From positions 186,001 to 250,000 of the forward strand of contig JACAAK010000012.1 in the NCBI GenBank assembly GCA_025093985.1: a stretch of 64,000 bases of DNA. Reading direction: 5' to 3'. A program made the position numbers and the translations under genes. How positions within the stretch are numbered: the stretch's first letter is position 1; the number at the start of each line of letters is the position of its first letter. Below the pieces are notes generated by a model that worked only from the letters and a program-made list of their open reading frames with translations, was not told the DNA's origin and searched no databases. Source of the stretch: Calvatia gigantea (Eukaryota; Basidiomycota; Agaricomycetes; Agaricales; Lycoperdaceae). Below are positions 25,527 to 36,581 of the stretch, piece after piece.

Positions 25527-25856
25527 GTGTGCCGTTGAGTGCAGAAAATGGGGGAAGGGGGGGAGGGGCGAGCCTTTCAGACAACCCCTGGTTCTGTTCG
25601 CTTGAGGTTCCCTGGTAGCAATTACGTCACCTTCAAAGCCATCGGCTGCTGCCATTGTTTAATATTCAATGGCGGGACGGAGTATTATGCACACTTTCAA
25701 GGCTGTTCAACTTACTCCCGATCTGGCAACAACGTTGTGCTCCTTATAATATTAATGGGGGTGATTGGGCTAGGCAGACGGGAATGGACGTCTGTTGAAG
25801 TGGGCAGGCCAGTGACAGAGCGCACACAACAGAGGGGCGTCCAACCCTTAGCCTTG
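25527..25856. repeat. 5' flank of F-box copy 6
   Basis: Closely matches the 5' flanks of copies 7, 8 and 10 (for example 'gggacggagtattatgca' at about 25673, 33730 and 40728). It ends at the CTTG target site of the solo LTR. Confidence 0.6.
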
Positions 25857-26658
25857 TGAAGAGGGAGATTACGGCTAGGTGCACGAGCACGTCGGCGTCC
25901 GTCCGACGTTGTTCTTGACCAAAGGGATTGGGTTGGAAAGAGCAGGTAGGCGTGGAGATCACGAAAATGATCAGACAACGGAACGATGAATAATTCTGTT
26001 CCGAAGGCTCGGAACGATACGATAAGGGTCCGGAAAGGTGTCGAGAGCGATTACTGAACGTTCGGAAGGCGGCGTTTACGATTGCGTGGCGATTCGGTGT
26101 CGAGACAAGAGAGAGAAGAGAGAAAGCAAGAAATTGATTAGAGAAATAACGAGAGACAGAGACTTCGAGGCGAAACTTGGCTAATTCGTAGCTACCTGAC
26201 TACAACAAAGTATACAGGTTTTTATAGAGGAGAATGGTGGGCTATGTGCCCGAATTACAAAGAGTAGAATGTAAATTTTAGAGAGAGAACAAAGAAAAAC
26301 ATACTAGCGGGGATGAAGACGGGCCGGAAGCTCATTCTATGAGGTTCTAAATTATGAGGAATGTAGAAAAAGTATAATAAGTGAATAGAAAAGCAGTCCG
26401 TAAGTTTTTTTTAGAGTCGGAAATGAGAAGTACGGGCGGGCGAGGTGGAGTTCGGAGGTTGGAGCTTCCGTGGTCGGGACTTCCGAATTAGGAAATCGTG
26501 TATGATCCGGACTTCTGGATGGCTCGGAAATGGGATTTTCGGGGTCGGTGTCTTGGTCATCGTTCTCGGAAGTGAAAGGCGTCGTCGGTGAAGTGGAGTA
26601 GTGGGAGGAGGACGCGTACATGACACTTTTCAGTGTCAGGTGCCGTCCGATCTCCACA
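25857..26658 (-). mobile_element. Solo LTR 2 (802 bp, minus orientation) with 4-bp target duplication
   Basis: On the minus strand it starts TGTGGAGATCGGACGG and ends CTCCCTCTTCA, flanked by CTTG on both sides (25853-25856, 26659-26662). The empty site is visible in related flanks near 33950 and 40945, which read 'agccttgcatggcatctc' without interruption. A TATA box (TATAAA, complement of 26221-26226) precedes a CT-rich stretch as in solo LTR 1. An 18-bp palindrome (tgacacttttcagtgtca, about 26620) lies near its 5' end. No internal retrotransposon genes are adjacent. Confidence 0.78.
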
Positions 26659-26662
26659 CTTG

Positions 26663-28052
26663 CATGGCATCTCATTGCATCAGAGAACTTGTAGTAGGTT
26701 CCCGATTTCTATTTCACCCTCTCAGATCTCAACCTTTGTCGTACCCGCACCCACAACGGTCCCCATGCCCATATCAATTCCCTGGACAAACGAAGTCCTT
26801 AGTTCCTTGCTGTCCCCGTCTTACGCTCAAACCGGCCCCCCAACGTCATACCTATTGATTTTATCAGGATCACCCCCGAAACCAAGCAAAAGCTGGGGAA
26901 CCGCCATCCCGAATTCCGGCGCAGGGAGTACCGCGGGGGTGGGTACGACTCCAACTCTGCGGAGAGGACCGTACATAAGTCAATCACCACCCTTATCCAC
27001 CAAAAACCGATAGTATAAATAGTTTTTGAGGTGGGCGCTGACTCGAATGCGCCCGTACTAGTCTGCTACGGGTCATCTCCAATGATGTTGGTGATAAAAG
27101 CGGGGTCTGTGAACCGGAAAATAAATAGGAGGATAGGGGAAGAAAAGAGAGTGAGGAAGGAGGTAACGCCGTCTGCAATACGTTCCTGATTTCTGCCCCT
27201 GATAGGAGTAATAAATATGCAGTAGAGGACCTGATCGAAGCGAACAACGTGCCCCAACGCATACGTAGTGTCAGTCGCTCGCCTTGGCGCTTTCACCTTG
27301 TCAATCTCCCCAAGTTCACAAGCCTCATCGTTCTCATGGTCACAACCGACTCTTTCGCCCTCCCTCTCACCGCTATTTGCCCAAACCAACCCCTAGGACA
27401 AAATGAAGGCGCCGGCCCACACTCACTTTACGCTCAAAATTTCCTGAATGTCGCACCCATGTATTTCGTCGGGATCACCCGGGATATACCAAAGCTAGGG
27501 GCCTCCCTATCCACGATTCCGGTCCAGGGAGTACCGCTAGCATGAACACGATGTCGACTCCGCGGGGAGGGCCAAATTTATACACAACCCAATCCCCGCC
27601 CTTATCACCAACAGTCAGTGGTTTGGGTAGCTGTCGGGGTGGGTGTCAGATCGAGTGCGCCTGTACGAGCCTCAGCTCTCAGATATGCCTCGCGTGTAAG
27701 GTATAATGAATGTTTCTCTTAGTAAAGCGGACGGTCAGAGTTATCGGGCCGTGTAAACGGATTTAGGAGTACAACTCTAGCTTGGTTCCATGAAAATTTT
27801 TTCTTGGTTATGTTTGCGTCGGGTTTGGTGTCCTATTGAATCCATGAAGGAGGACATGCGAGAATGCAAGATAAGAGGCATACATGAGTTACGTATACGA
27901 GGTCAATGTGCGTGTTGGATCAGAATCCCAGTAAAATTGAATCCCATACAAAAACCTATGAACCACACCTACAGCATTAAGCCGAGATCACAGGCTCCTC
28001 CCTTGCCTTCCTCAGCTCCAACATGATCTCCTCAAACTCTGCTGCTTCAGCC
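26663..28052. repeat. Spacer with module copies before F-box copy 7
   Basis: Bases about 26690-27300 resemble 5140-5760 and 20930-21600. Bases 27370-27720 resemble 5850-6190 (same 'ccaacccctagga' and 'ccgattccggtccaggga'-like phrases). The last part is the 3' flank of copy 7. Stops in all frames. Confidence 0.5.
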
Positions 28053-29615
28053 TCACTTCCCCACGTGAGTCTCAAGCTCCTCCAGTCTGGGGAATAGCAA
28101 GTGCAAGTATTTCACAAGCACCCGTTTCTCCGTCGTTGCGACCGTAAGGGTTTGGTCCTGATCATGACTGCAGTCAAAGTACAGAGTGTGCACACTATTT
28201 CCTTGGGTGATGACGTGGGTCTCCATTAAATCCTTCACCTTGGAAATATCATGGAGAAGAGGATAAAGTGGCAGCCCCACGTCAAAACGTTCCAAGCACG
28301 GGTGGTTCGAGAATATAGCGAGGGACGATAAGGGATCGAGGAGGGTAAGCGAGAAGATTTCAAAGTTGCGGAGGTTTGGCCAGGACTGCATGAAGGTGCG
28401 GAGGTGAGATGGGGTGAGGTTAAGGTGGGGAACCTCCAGGCGAAACATTTGGATGGGAAGGAATGATAGTGATGTGAGGTGTTTGAACTCCAAGGGTCGC
28501 ATGTCATCCTGACCAGGACGGAAAGAGACCGATACATCAAGTTTCCACGTATTAGGACAACTCGTTTCGAGACCTTCCAAGTTCAGAACTTGGCCATCCC
28601 CCCAAATCTTCACCTCAGTGACGGAGGGGAATATACATTGACAAAACAGTCCATGGAGTGCTCCTTGTGTGGATTTAAGCACAATACTCTTAAGATTGGT
28701 GTGGCAGAGTCGACCCTCATCCGTAGAGTGTGAGAATGTAGCGAGATTGCAGGTAAAAGAACGCAGAAAAGGGAGCAAAGCAAGGAACTTGACAACAGTG
28801 ATGGGTGCTTCCTGCAGGATATTGTCATTAAGGGGAAGAGCCACACTTTGCAGGGTTTTAAACCGTGTGATTGCTTCAGGAAGGTACTCGATGGAATATC
28901 CTTCTGATTCATGTGTGAATTCCTCCAGGTCACAACCACTGGCCTTGGCGAGATTGAGGAAGGTGACTATGGCCTTGAGTTTCGGCAGACGTTCACCGTA
29001 GAGCACGAGGATTTTTAAAGACGGCGATAGGAGGGGTATTAGGTACTCGTTGCGATCATGGACGAGGAAGTCGATTTCTAGACGTCGAAGGTTAGGCAAG
29101 AGTGGTCCATGGGGGCTCAGGATAGCAGAGAGAATCGGCCATATTGGCACCTCCGCGTTTGGAGGCCCGTCAAGCCACACCACGAGCTCTCTAATCCGCG
29201 CCAGGTATTCGAGTGCACGTGTGCGGGCAGTATGGGGTAACGGTTCGTTTAACACCTGGTTGGGATTTCGATTTGGTTTTCTGATAATGAGGGAAAGCTG
29301 AGAGAAACTCACCCAGATACCCGCCCTTCTGCCCTCATTGCTGGATGAAGTGGACAAATCTCCACCACCACTGTTTCCTGAGTTGTTTCCGGATTCACGG
29401 ATATACTCCACGAACGGTCTTTTCGGCGAGGGGGCAAAGGAATTAATTACGGAAATGATTGTGAGATCACTTGCATCCTGATTCCGCCAGATAATGTCCA
29501 AGGCGAAGTTGGAGAGGCAGCGCGATGTGAGGGCAAGGGACCGTAGGGTCTCTTTATCTCGTGGGTATCTGAAGCGAGCGATGATTTCGAGCCAGATATC
29601 GAGATTCAGAAACAT
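28053..29615 (-). CDS. F-box/LRR-like protein, copy 7 (open, tail lost)
   Basis: Exon 1 is 29615-29313 (101 codons; F-box stretch NLDIWLEIIARFRYPRDK, nearly that of copy 4). The intron is 29312-29256 (57 bases, no stop, divisible by three). Exon 2 is 29255-28053, giving 501 aa. The reading ends EELETHVGK and a stop, about 25-30 residues before the family end. In another frame just downstream the sequence still reads EAAEFEEIMLELRKAREE, so a late shift removed the normal C-terminus. LRR-like phrases LPNLRRLEI, LPFLRSFTC, WPNLRNFEI and FPRLEELET are present. Presumed SCF substrate adaptor, as for copy 4. The truncated C-terminus may or may not abolish function. Confidence 0.72.
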   Translation of the reverse strand: MFLNLDIWLEIIARFRYPRDKETLRSLALTSRCLSNFALDIIWRNQDASDLTIISVINSFAPSPKRPFVEYIRESGNNSGNSGGGDLSTSSSNEGRRAGIWVSFSQLSLIIRKPNRNPNQVLNEPLPHTARTRALEYLARIRELVVWLDGPPNAEVPIWPILSAILSPHGPLLPNLRRLEIDFLVHDRNEYLIPLLSPSLKILVLYGERLPKLKAIVTFLNLAKASGCDLEEFTHESEGYSIEYLPEAITRFKTLQSVALPLNDNILQEAPITVVKFLALLPFLRSFTCNLATFSHSTDEGRLCHTNLKSIVLKSTQGALHGLFCQCIFPSVTEVKIWGDGQVLNLEGLETSCPNTWKLDVSVSFRPGQDDMRPLEFKHLTSLSFLPIQMFRLEVPHLNLTPSHLRTFMQSWPNLRNFEIFSLTLLDPLSSLAIFSNHPCLERFDVGLPLYPLLHDISKVKDLMETHVITQGNSVHTLYFDCSHDQDQTLTVATTEKRVLVKYLHLLFPRLEELETHVGK

Positions 29616-31970
29616 AACGAGTGCGGTAGTACGGAAAACGGGAGAAGGGTGAGGATGAGTCTTTCGGGTAATCACTGGCTCTGTTCGTTCGCGGTGTTTT
29701 TTCCGTTGTGGCAATTACGTCGCCTTCAAAGCCATCAGCTACTGGTCGTTGTTCAATGGTGGGACAGAGTATTATGCACGCTTTCCAGGCTGTTCAATTA
29801 AATACCGACCTGGGAACGGACGTTGTGCTCCTTGTAATATTAATGGGGGTTGACTGAACCAAGCGGACGGGAATGGACGTCTGCTGAAGCGGGCGGTCAG
29901 TGTTTTGTTTTGGTTTGTTATGTCCTCGGGTACAAATAAACATAGACAACAATGGACTGGCCTGGGCTCGGGCCACTCAACCCTACACGACCGTGCCTAC
30001 TCGACCTGATTTAGACTTCCATGGCATGAGAGAGTGGACATAAGTGCCCCATGATATAATAAACGAAGAGGCCACTAGTATAGATGGCTCGTATTCCACT
30101 GACAGTTTACGCGCCGACCGGTCGCTGCTCTTATCACCAGCGGTCAGCGGCCCAACTCGTGTCGAGGAAGGCACTGGGTCGAGGAAGTCGTCTGAGAAGA
30201 ACTCAACGTAAAGCCTAGATGAGGACTACTCTTATTACACTCCTTCCCTCACCTAATAACGCTTCCCTTCCCGTACCATTGACAAGTTGTTCTCTTCCTC
30301 CGGCAGGCTGTGGCTAGCACATCCCCTCTTCCTTCTACCAAGCACGATATGATCTGGCTCATTTCCTCTTATCACATGTCTTCATCCGCAATATCTATGC
30401 TGGACCTCAACCCGTAGGCCCCTCCACATAGTGCTCCCTCAAACGCCGCCCAACCTCCTTTGGCCATTCCGAACAACTTTTTCAAGCGTGAATATCCCTC
30501 TCAACAATGTCGTTACATGTGCCGGCTCGTTCGACCACTATTTCTTTGGCTGGACGTCCACAGACGCCGTCAAATTTCTATGTGAATTGGAACTGTGGAG
30601 AAGGATATTGATCGCCCATGCGTAGCTCTTTTCTTCCGACCTCCTCACCTGGCATCAACGCCAACCTCTCCGTGAACCACCAGCTCGTCTTCAACTATCT
30701 AGAATCCCTCCTCGCAGGGAAATGAATCATGGTAATAGAACATGCAGATCTGGAACGTGCAGGGACTTTCGTCAGTCACTAATAGGACCGCTCGCACTTT
30801 TGACTGGCCTGGTCCTGTGAAGCACGAGTAGGCGAGGGAAATAAAATAAAATCCTGTTTTTCCTTCTAGCTCATAAATTTCTTTGGTGTAGTAGAGGGAC
30901 ATAGTGCATCGCATCAAGCTGAGTTAACACATGAACCCAGTCATGCTGGAGTGAAGCGTATTCGTTATGCGTGTCGACTTTGTGAAAATGAACAGTTTTA
31001 CTTCCGATAGCGCCATTGATTTACGCGACGAACGACGCTGCATAAGCAAGTAATTACCTGGGTGCCAACGAATATTATCCAATCGCTTGCCCGGTGGGCG
31101 ATTCCTTGCAATGAACTGCGAATATAGTCCTCTACCTCCTTTTGAGATGCAAGCAAGGTCAGATTATGCACTCTACACGCTGGTTCGAGGATAATTTATT
31201 GAACACAGAACGGATCCATGCTTTGGAGCGCGAGCCGATAGTCCATTGCCACCCCCCGCGCTCAATCACAAGACTGCCTCCCGACTGGCGGATGACATTA
31301 AAGATCTTCAAGCGCTCGGACTTTTCGCCATCGCCGGCGTCAAGCCTATCAACAATCTTGACGATCTGATGATTCTCATTTGTGTGGTGTGCCCAATTAC
31401 GGATTGAGCAAATCAAAAACGCATCGCATTGCTCCCTCGGGGGTTAATTCGAGATTCCAGGGGTTCCGTCGAGGGCAATTTGGGTAAGAGATCCGAGTCG
31501 AGGATTACGGCGTGCGAGATCATAGGCGAAGTTGGTGAAGAGCTGGCGAGAATCCGTCATCTGATTTCGCGGGAAAAGAAGAAAGAAGCTCCGGTGTGAT
31601 TGCGGCGGGGGCACCCAGGTGGACACTGAGACAGAATACGGTAATGTTGGGGGAGGGGAGGGATCCTGCTGGGTTTATTCGGCCAATCTTATGACGAGGT
31701 GGGGGCGGAACCCTCAAGCGAGGCCAATGGATTTAGGTGGACAGCTATGTTTCGTCCCATAAAAAAATTCTTGGTTGCGTTGCGTCGGTTCTGACGTCCG
31801 TATCGAATTCGCAAAAAAATTGGACAATATAGGATAAGAGAGATGAAATACATGGGTCATACACGGAGTCGACAACATCAGACAGAATCCATATAATCGA
31901 AATCCCAGTAAAACTGAACCTTTCAAAAAGGCCTTAAATGGTACATCTTACATTACGCCGAGTTCGCAGG
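29616..31970. repeat. Spacer between F-box copies 7 and 8
   Basis: 5' flank of copy 7 to about 29990, a shortened module copy (core near 30286), then the second copy of the unidentified block (about 30410-31430; phrases NVVTCAGSFDHYFFGWTSTD and ADDIKDLQALGLFAIAG), and the 3' flank of copy 8 from about 31700. The block has stops, but fewer than its partner at 22320-23230. Confidence 0.5.
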
Positions 31971-33576
31971 TTACATCCTCTCCTTCCTCAGCTCCAGTAA
32001 TATTTCCTGGAAATCTGCTACTTCAGCTTCACGGAAGAAACCCCATGGGTTCCCATCCACGAAATTCAGCCTCTTCAACCTGGGGGAACAGCAGACACAG
32101 GTATTCTACAAGCATGCGTTTCTCCGCCACCGTAACCATGGGCGATCCATCTCTCCTGGCGACCACGCGCACGATGAAAAAAAAAAAAACAGAGTGTGTA
32201 CACGAGACCTACTTCCTTGCGTGGCGATGTGAGTCTCTATCAAATCCCCCACCTTGGGAATATCATCGAGGAGAGGACGAAGTGACAGTTTCACGTCGAA
32301 ATTTTCTAAAAGATGGGTGTTTTGAGAATGCTATGAGGGACGGTAAGGGGTCGAACACAGTCACGTCGTCGGTGTTATCGTCGGTGTCACCAGAGGACAT
32401 TTGAAAAGAGTGGAGGGTTGGCCAAGATTCTGCAAAGGTGTGGAGGTGGGATGGGGATGCAGTCACAGCTGAAAACTTTTATGCGGAATACCTGGATAGG
32501 GAGAATTGTTCATTAAACTGATATAAGGGACCAACACATAAGTGGAGTTTAGATGTGTTGGGGAAACTCAATTCGAGACCCCCAAGGCTCAGAAATTCGC
32601 CATCGGTTCGAATCTCCACCTCAGTGACAGGGGAGAACACACATCTACGAAACAGTTCACGGAGCGCTCTTGGTGTAACTTTTGGAGGACAAGAATACGG
32701 TGAGGTGGCAAGTGAGCGACCGCAGAGAAGGGAGTGTGGTGAGGAACTGGACGATGATTATAGACGCCCTCTGCGGGGGGGTTGTTCTCAACAGTAAAAA
32801 CTACGCTTTGTAGGTTTTTAAACAATGTGATTGTTTCAAGAAGATGCGGAAAGGGGTACTTTTCATACGTGAAAAAGCCTCTAGGTCGCAGCCACTGGCC
32901 TTGACGAGGTTGAGGTTGTTTAGGACAGCCCTGAGTTTTGGTGGACGATGGGTGGTGAGCACGAGGATTGTAAGAGAGGGAGATAGGAGGGGGATGAGAT
33001 AATCGATGCGGTCATAGGTGGCGTATTTGATTTCTAGATGTCGGAGGTTTGGTAGGAACGGTGTGCGGGGGCCAAGACTAGCGGAGAGGATAACGGGGGC
33101 CCATCCTGCCACACCGAGAGCTCCCTGATCCATGCCAAATATTGGAGTGCGCGTGTGCGGGCGGCGTGGGGTAACGTCTTATTCAATACCTAGTTGACAC
33201 CTGGTTTAATTTTTTTGGGGGGAGTGAGGGGGGAGCTGAAAAAGAGGGACACACCCAACCACAGACTTTCCCATCGGAGGATATCGTTGCCAAAATCTTC
33301 ACCGTCGTTGTCATCATCATCATCACCATTGTCTTCCGCTTTGTTCCATGATTCATGCACGTACTCCAAAATCGGTTCATTTGGTGGGGAGGCAAATGAA
33401 TTGACTACGGAAACGATTTTCAGGGTGGTATCCTCGTCGTGGTTTCGCCAGAGAGCGGCCAAGGCCAGGTCAGGGAGGCTGCGAGATGTGAGCGCAGTCG
33501 AGCGGAGGGTGTCTTTATCCTCGGGGCATTCGAAGAAGTCTATAGCGTCGCACCAGACGTCAAGATTCAAGAGCAT
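31971..33576 (-). pseudogene. F-box/LRR-like gene, copy 8 (multiple frameshifts)
   Basis: The ATG at 33576 opens NLDVWCDAIDFFECPEDK, as in copy 6. The exon 1 frame misses the Trp at the donor; a second frame reaches Gly-Trp before GTGTGT near 33255. Exon 2 begins Val-Leu-Asn with GTA near 33190 and is broken near 33100, 32800 and 32500, with a run of A's near 32170. The remaining reading ends at the TAA at 31971. Copies 9 and 10 are nearly identical, so all three derive from an already damaged ancestor. Confidence 0.8.
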
Positions 33577-34236
33577 AACGGGGTGCCGCAGAGTATGGAA
33601 AACGGGGGAAGGGGGGAGGGGTGAGTCTTTCAGACAATGCCCGGCTCTGTTCGTTCGAGGTCTTTTTTTTTTTCCCTGGCGGTGATTGCGTCGCCTTTGG
33701 ATGCATCGGCTATGGTCGTTGTTCAATGGCGGGACGGAGTATTATGCACGCTTTCCAGGTTATTCAACTAACTTCAGAACTGGCAACAATCTGGTGTTGA
33801 TTGGGCCAAACGGACGGGAATGAGTCTAGGCGCGGGTTGTTTGATCCGATCAATGAATTATTTGGTTGTATCCTCGGGAACAAACAAGCTCGGAGCGCAC
33901 AACAATGGGGCACACAACCCTACACGATCGCGCATCCTCAACCTGATTTAGCCTTGCATGGCATCTCATGGCATGAGAGAGTAGACCTAAGTGACCAGGG
34001 TATATACGTTTCTCATTGTGCGGCAAGAACGGCACGAAGGACGTCGGCCATTGTGGCAGTGGTCATGTGTAGACGAAACTTATTGTCTCTGCGTGACCAA
34101 ACAAGTGACAACAACCGTTAATTGTTCTTTGGGGGTATGCGCTTTCGTAAAGACAAAAGGAAAAGGACGTCGACTGCAAAAAAAATGACTTACCAATTTC
34201 TGTTTCTCTCTTCGTTCTCTCTCTCTCTGCGCTGCT
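33577..34236. repeat. 5' flank of F-box copy 8 and upstream region of the first ABC copy
   Basis: Shared with 40572-41145 almost base for base up to 34148. The last 60 bases before the ABC start are CT-rich ('tctctcttcgttctctctct'), a common feature just upstream of fungal start codons, and are identical upstream of the second ABC copy (42640-42683). Confidence 0.6.
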
Positions 34237-36581
34237 ATGCGACGTCCTTCGACCTCTCAGGTCGAAACTCACGATGATCTCCACTACGACCTCGATCTTT
34301 CACCACGCTCGTCTATTTATTCAGTAGCTACAAAGTCTGTAGCAAGTCTCAAGTCTGTTCAGGACGTGGTGCAGCCTCAGCCAGCAGCACCTGTATCAAC
34401 ACCCACACCCACACCCACACCCACACCAGTTCCAGCACCGTCAATTAAACTCCTCTTCTCCCTTCTCTCACGGCGACACGCACTATGCCTGCTCCTCCCA
34501 GCCTTCGGCTCCTCCATTATTGCTGGCGGAGTCGCACCCTTCATGACCTACGTCATCGGACAAGCCTTTGACGCCTTTGCAAAGTTCCCACTCACCCCCA
34601 ACCCTCCTCAAGCTGCCAAAGACGACCTCTTGCATTCCGTTGGTCTCGCAGCGATTGAACTCCTCGGTTTGGCCGTAGGTTCGCTCGCCCTCGGAAGTGT
34701 GACGAGCAGCTTATGGATATGGACTGGTGAACGTAATGCTATGGCTCTCCGCAGGAAACTATATCGGTCCATTTCGAAGAAGGATATGGTCTGGTTCGAT
34801 ACTCACCTCGGCGAACAAGAAGCCGGTGGCCTCATGGCCAAATTTACTCGGTAAGGTCTCCCTCTCTTGGTACTTACCATTACCACAGCCCCTAATGACA
34901 CTACAATTACCAGTGAAACCGACGACGTGAGGATGGCTACCTCACTCGCCTCAGGATACCTTGTACAATACCTCACGACAACCTTCACATGCCTCCTCCT
35001 CGCCTTCATCCGTTCATGGGCCCTTACACTCGTCATCCTCTCCGCTGTCCCCCTCCTTACTCTTATCCAATCCTTCTCACAATCTATCGCTTCTCCTTTA
35101 CTCTTCCACGAACGCACACAAACAAGTACAACAGCCACCCTCATCGACCGCGCACTCACAGCCATACCTACCGTCAAAGCCTTCAACGCCCAACTCTTCG
35201 AATCCACCCGCGCAAACAAAAGTTTCGAGCTCCTCAGAATAGCAGCGAAGAAACTGAACAAAGTATGGGGTATCACGAGCGCTCTAGCGCAGTTCGTTAT
35301 GATGGCGATGTTCGTCCAAGGATTCTGGTTCGGTTCGAAATTAGTAAGAGAAGGGAAAGTCTCCGCCGGGGATGTCATGGCCACTTTTTGGGCTTGTCTC
35401 ATCGCAACTTCTAATCTCCAAATGTGTATACCGCAATTTATCACGCTTGCCAAAGGTAAATTCGCCATGGCAGCTTTGATGGAGATGGTCTTGCACGACT
35501 CTCCTTCGTCACCGTCACCTTCGCCCTCTTCCACGTCGTCAACTTCAACAATCCCAACCTCCCCCCTCCCCAAATCCACGCACCACCACCACCATCACAC
35601 ACACCACCAACCCACGCACCTCAAAAAAATCACCCCAAAACGCTGCTACGGCGAACTATCCCTCCACTCCCTCTCCTTCTCCTACCCCTCCAAACCAACC
35701 CACCCCGTCCTCTCAAACATCTCCCTCTACCTCCCCGCAAACGAAACAACCTTCATAGTCGGTTCATCCGGTTCCGGTAAATCCACCATCGCAGCTTTAT
35801 TGATGAGGATGTACGAACCTACACAAGGGGTTATTATGCTTGATGATCAGGATGTGAGGTTTTTGGATGAAGAGTGGGTGAGGGGACATGTTGCGGGTGT
35901 TTCGCAGGGGTTTGGGGGTGTGGTTGTTTTGGATGGGAGGACGGTTTGGGAGAATGTTGCTGTGGGTGTTTGTGGACGTCCTGGGTATGCTTCGAGTGGT
36001 ACAATGGGAGTTAGTGAGCAAGAGGTGGAGGAAGCGTGTAGGATGGCGATGGTACATGAGTTTGTGAGGGATATGCCGGAGGGGTATCAGACTGTTCTTG
36101 GATCTTCGTCTGCGGTGCAGGGTGTTGCGTTGAGTGGGGGGCAGAGACAGAGGTTGGCGATTGCTAGAGCTAGAGTTAGGGATCCTACGGTTTTGATTCT
36201 TGGTTTGTCCTCTCCCACACACACGCATTTGGAATACTTTACTCACAATGTTTTTGTGTAGACGAAGCAACGTCAGCGCTGGACGCTACCTCTCGTATCC
36301 TCGTCTTCGAAGCTATCAAACGCTGGCGCAAAAACAAGACGACGATCGTCATCACACATGATCTTTCACAAATTCAAGCTGAAGATTTTGTTTATGTTCT
36401 CAAGAATGGAAGGGTGGTTGAACAGGGGTATCGTGCCGATTTGGAACGTGCCGTCCCTATTACTCCTTCGTCACCATCCTCATCATCTGCATCATCATCG
36501 TCGTCGTCATCCGCTACTTCCGCGGCAAGTGAGGAAGGAGAAGAAGATGGGGAGGGTGTACATTACGCCGAGTTCGCAGGT

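Noticed and set aside
25120..25605. Ser-rich plus-strand frame of 161 codons
   Set aside because: Antisense of the Asp/Glu repeat and F-box exon of copy 6.
26620..26637. 18-bp palindrome as a separate regulatory site or hairpin terminator
   Set aside because: It lies within the solo LTR near its 5' end and is better treated as part of that element.
34803..35579. Long minus-strand reading frame opposite the ABC gene (also at 43244-44020)
   Set aside because: It is the antisense of well-supported ABC coding sequence and duplicates with it; no family features.
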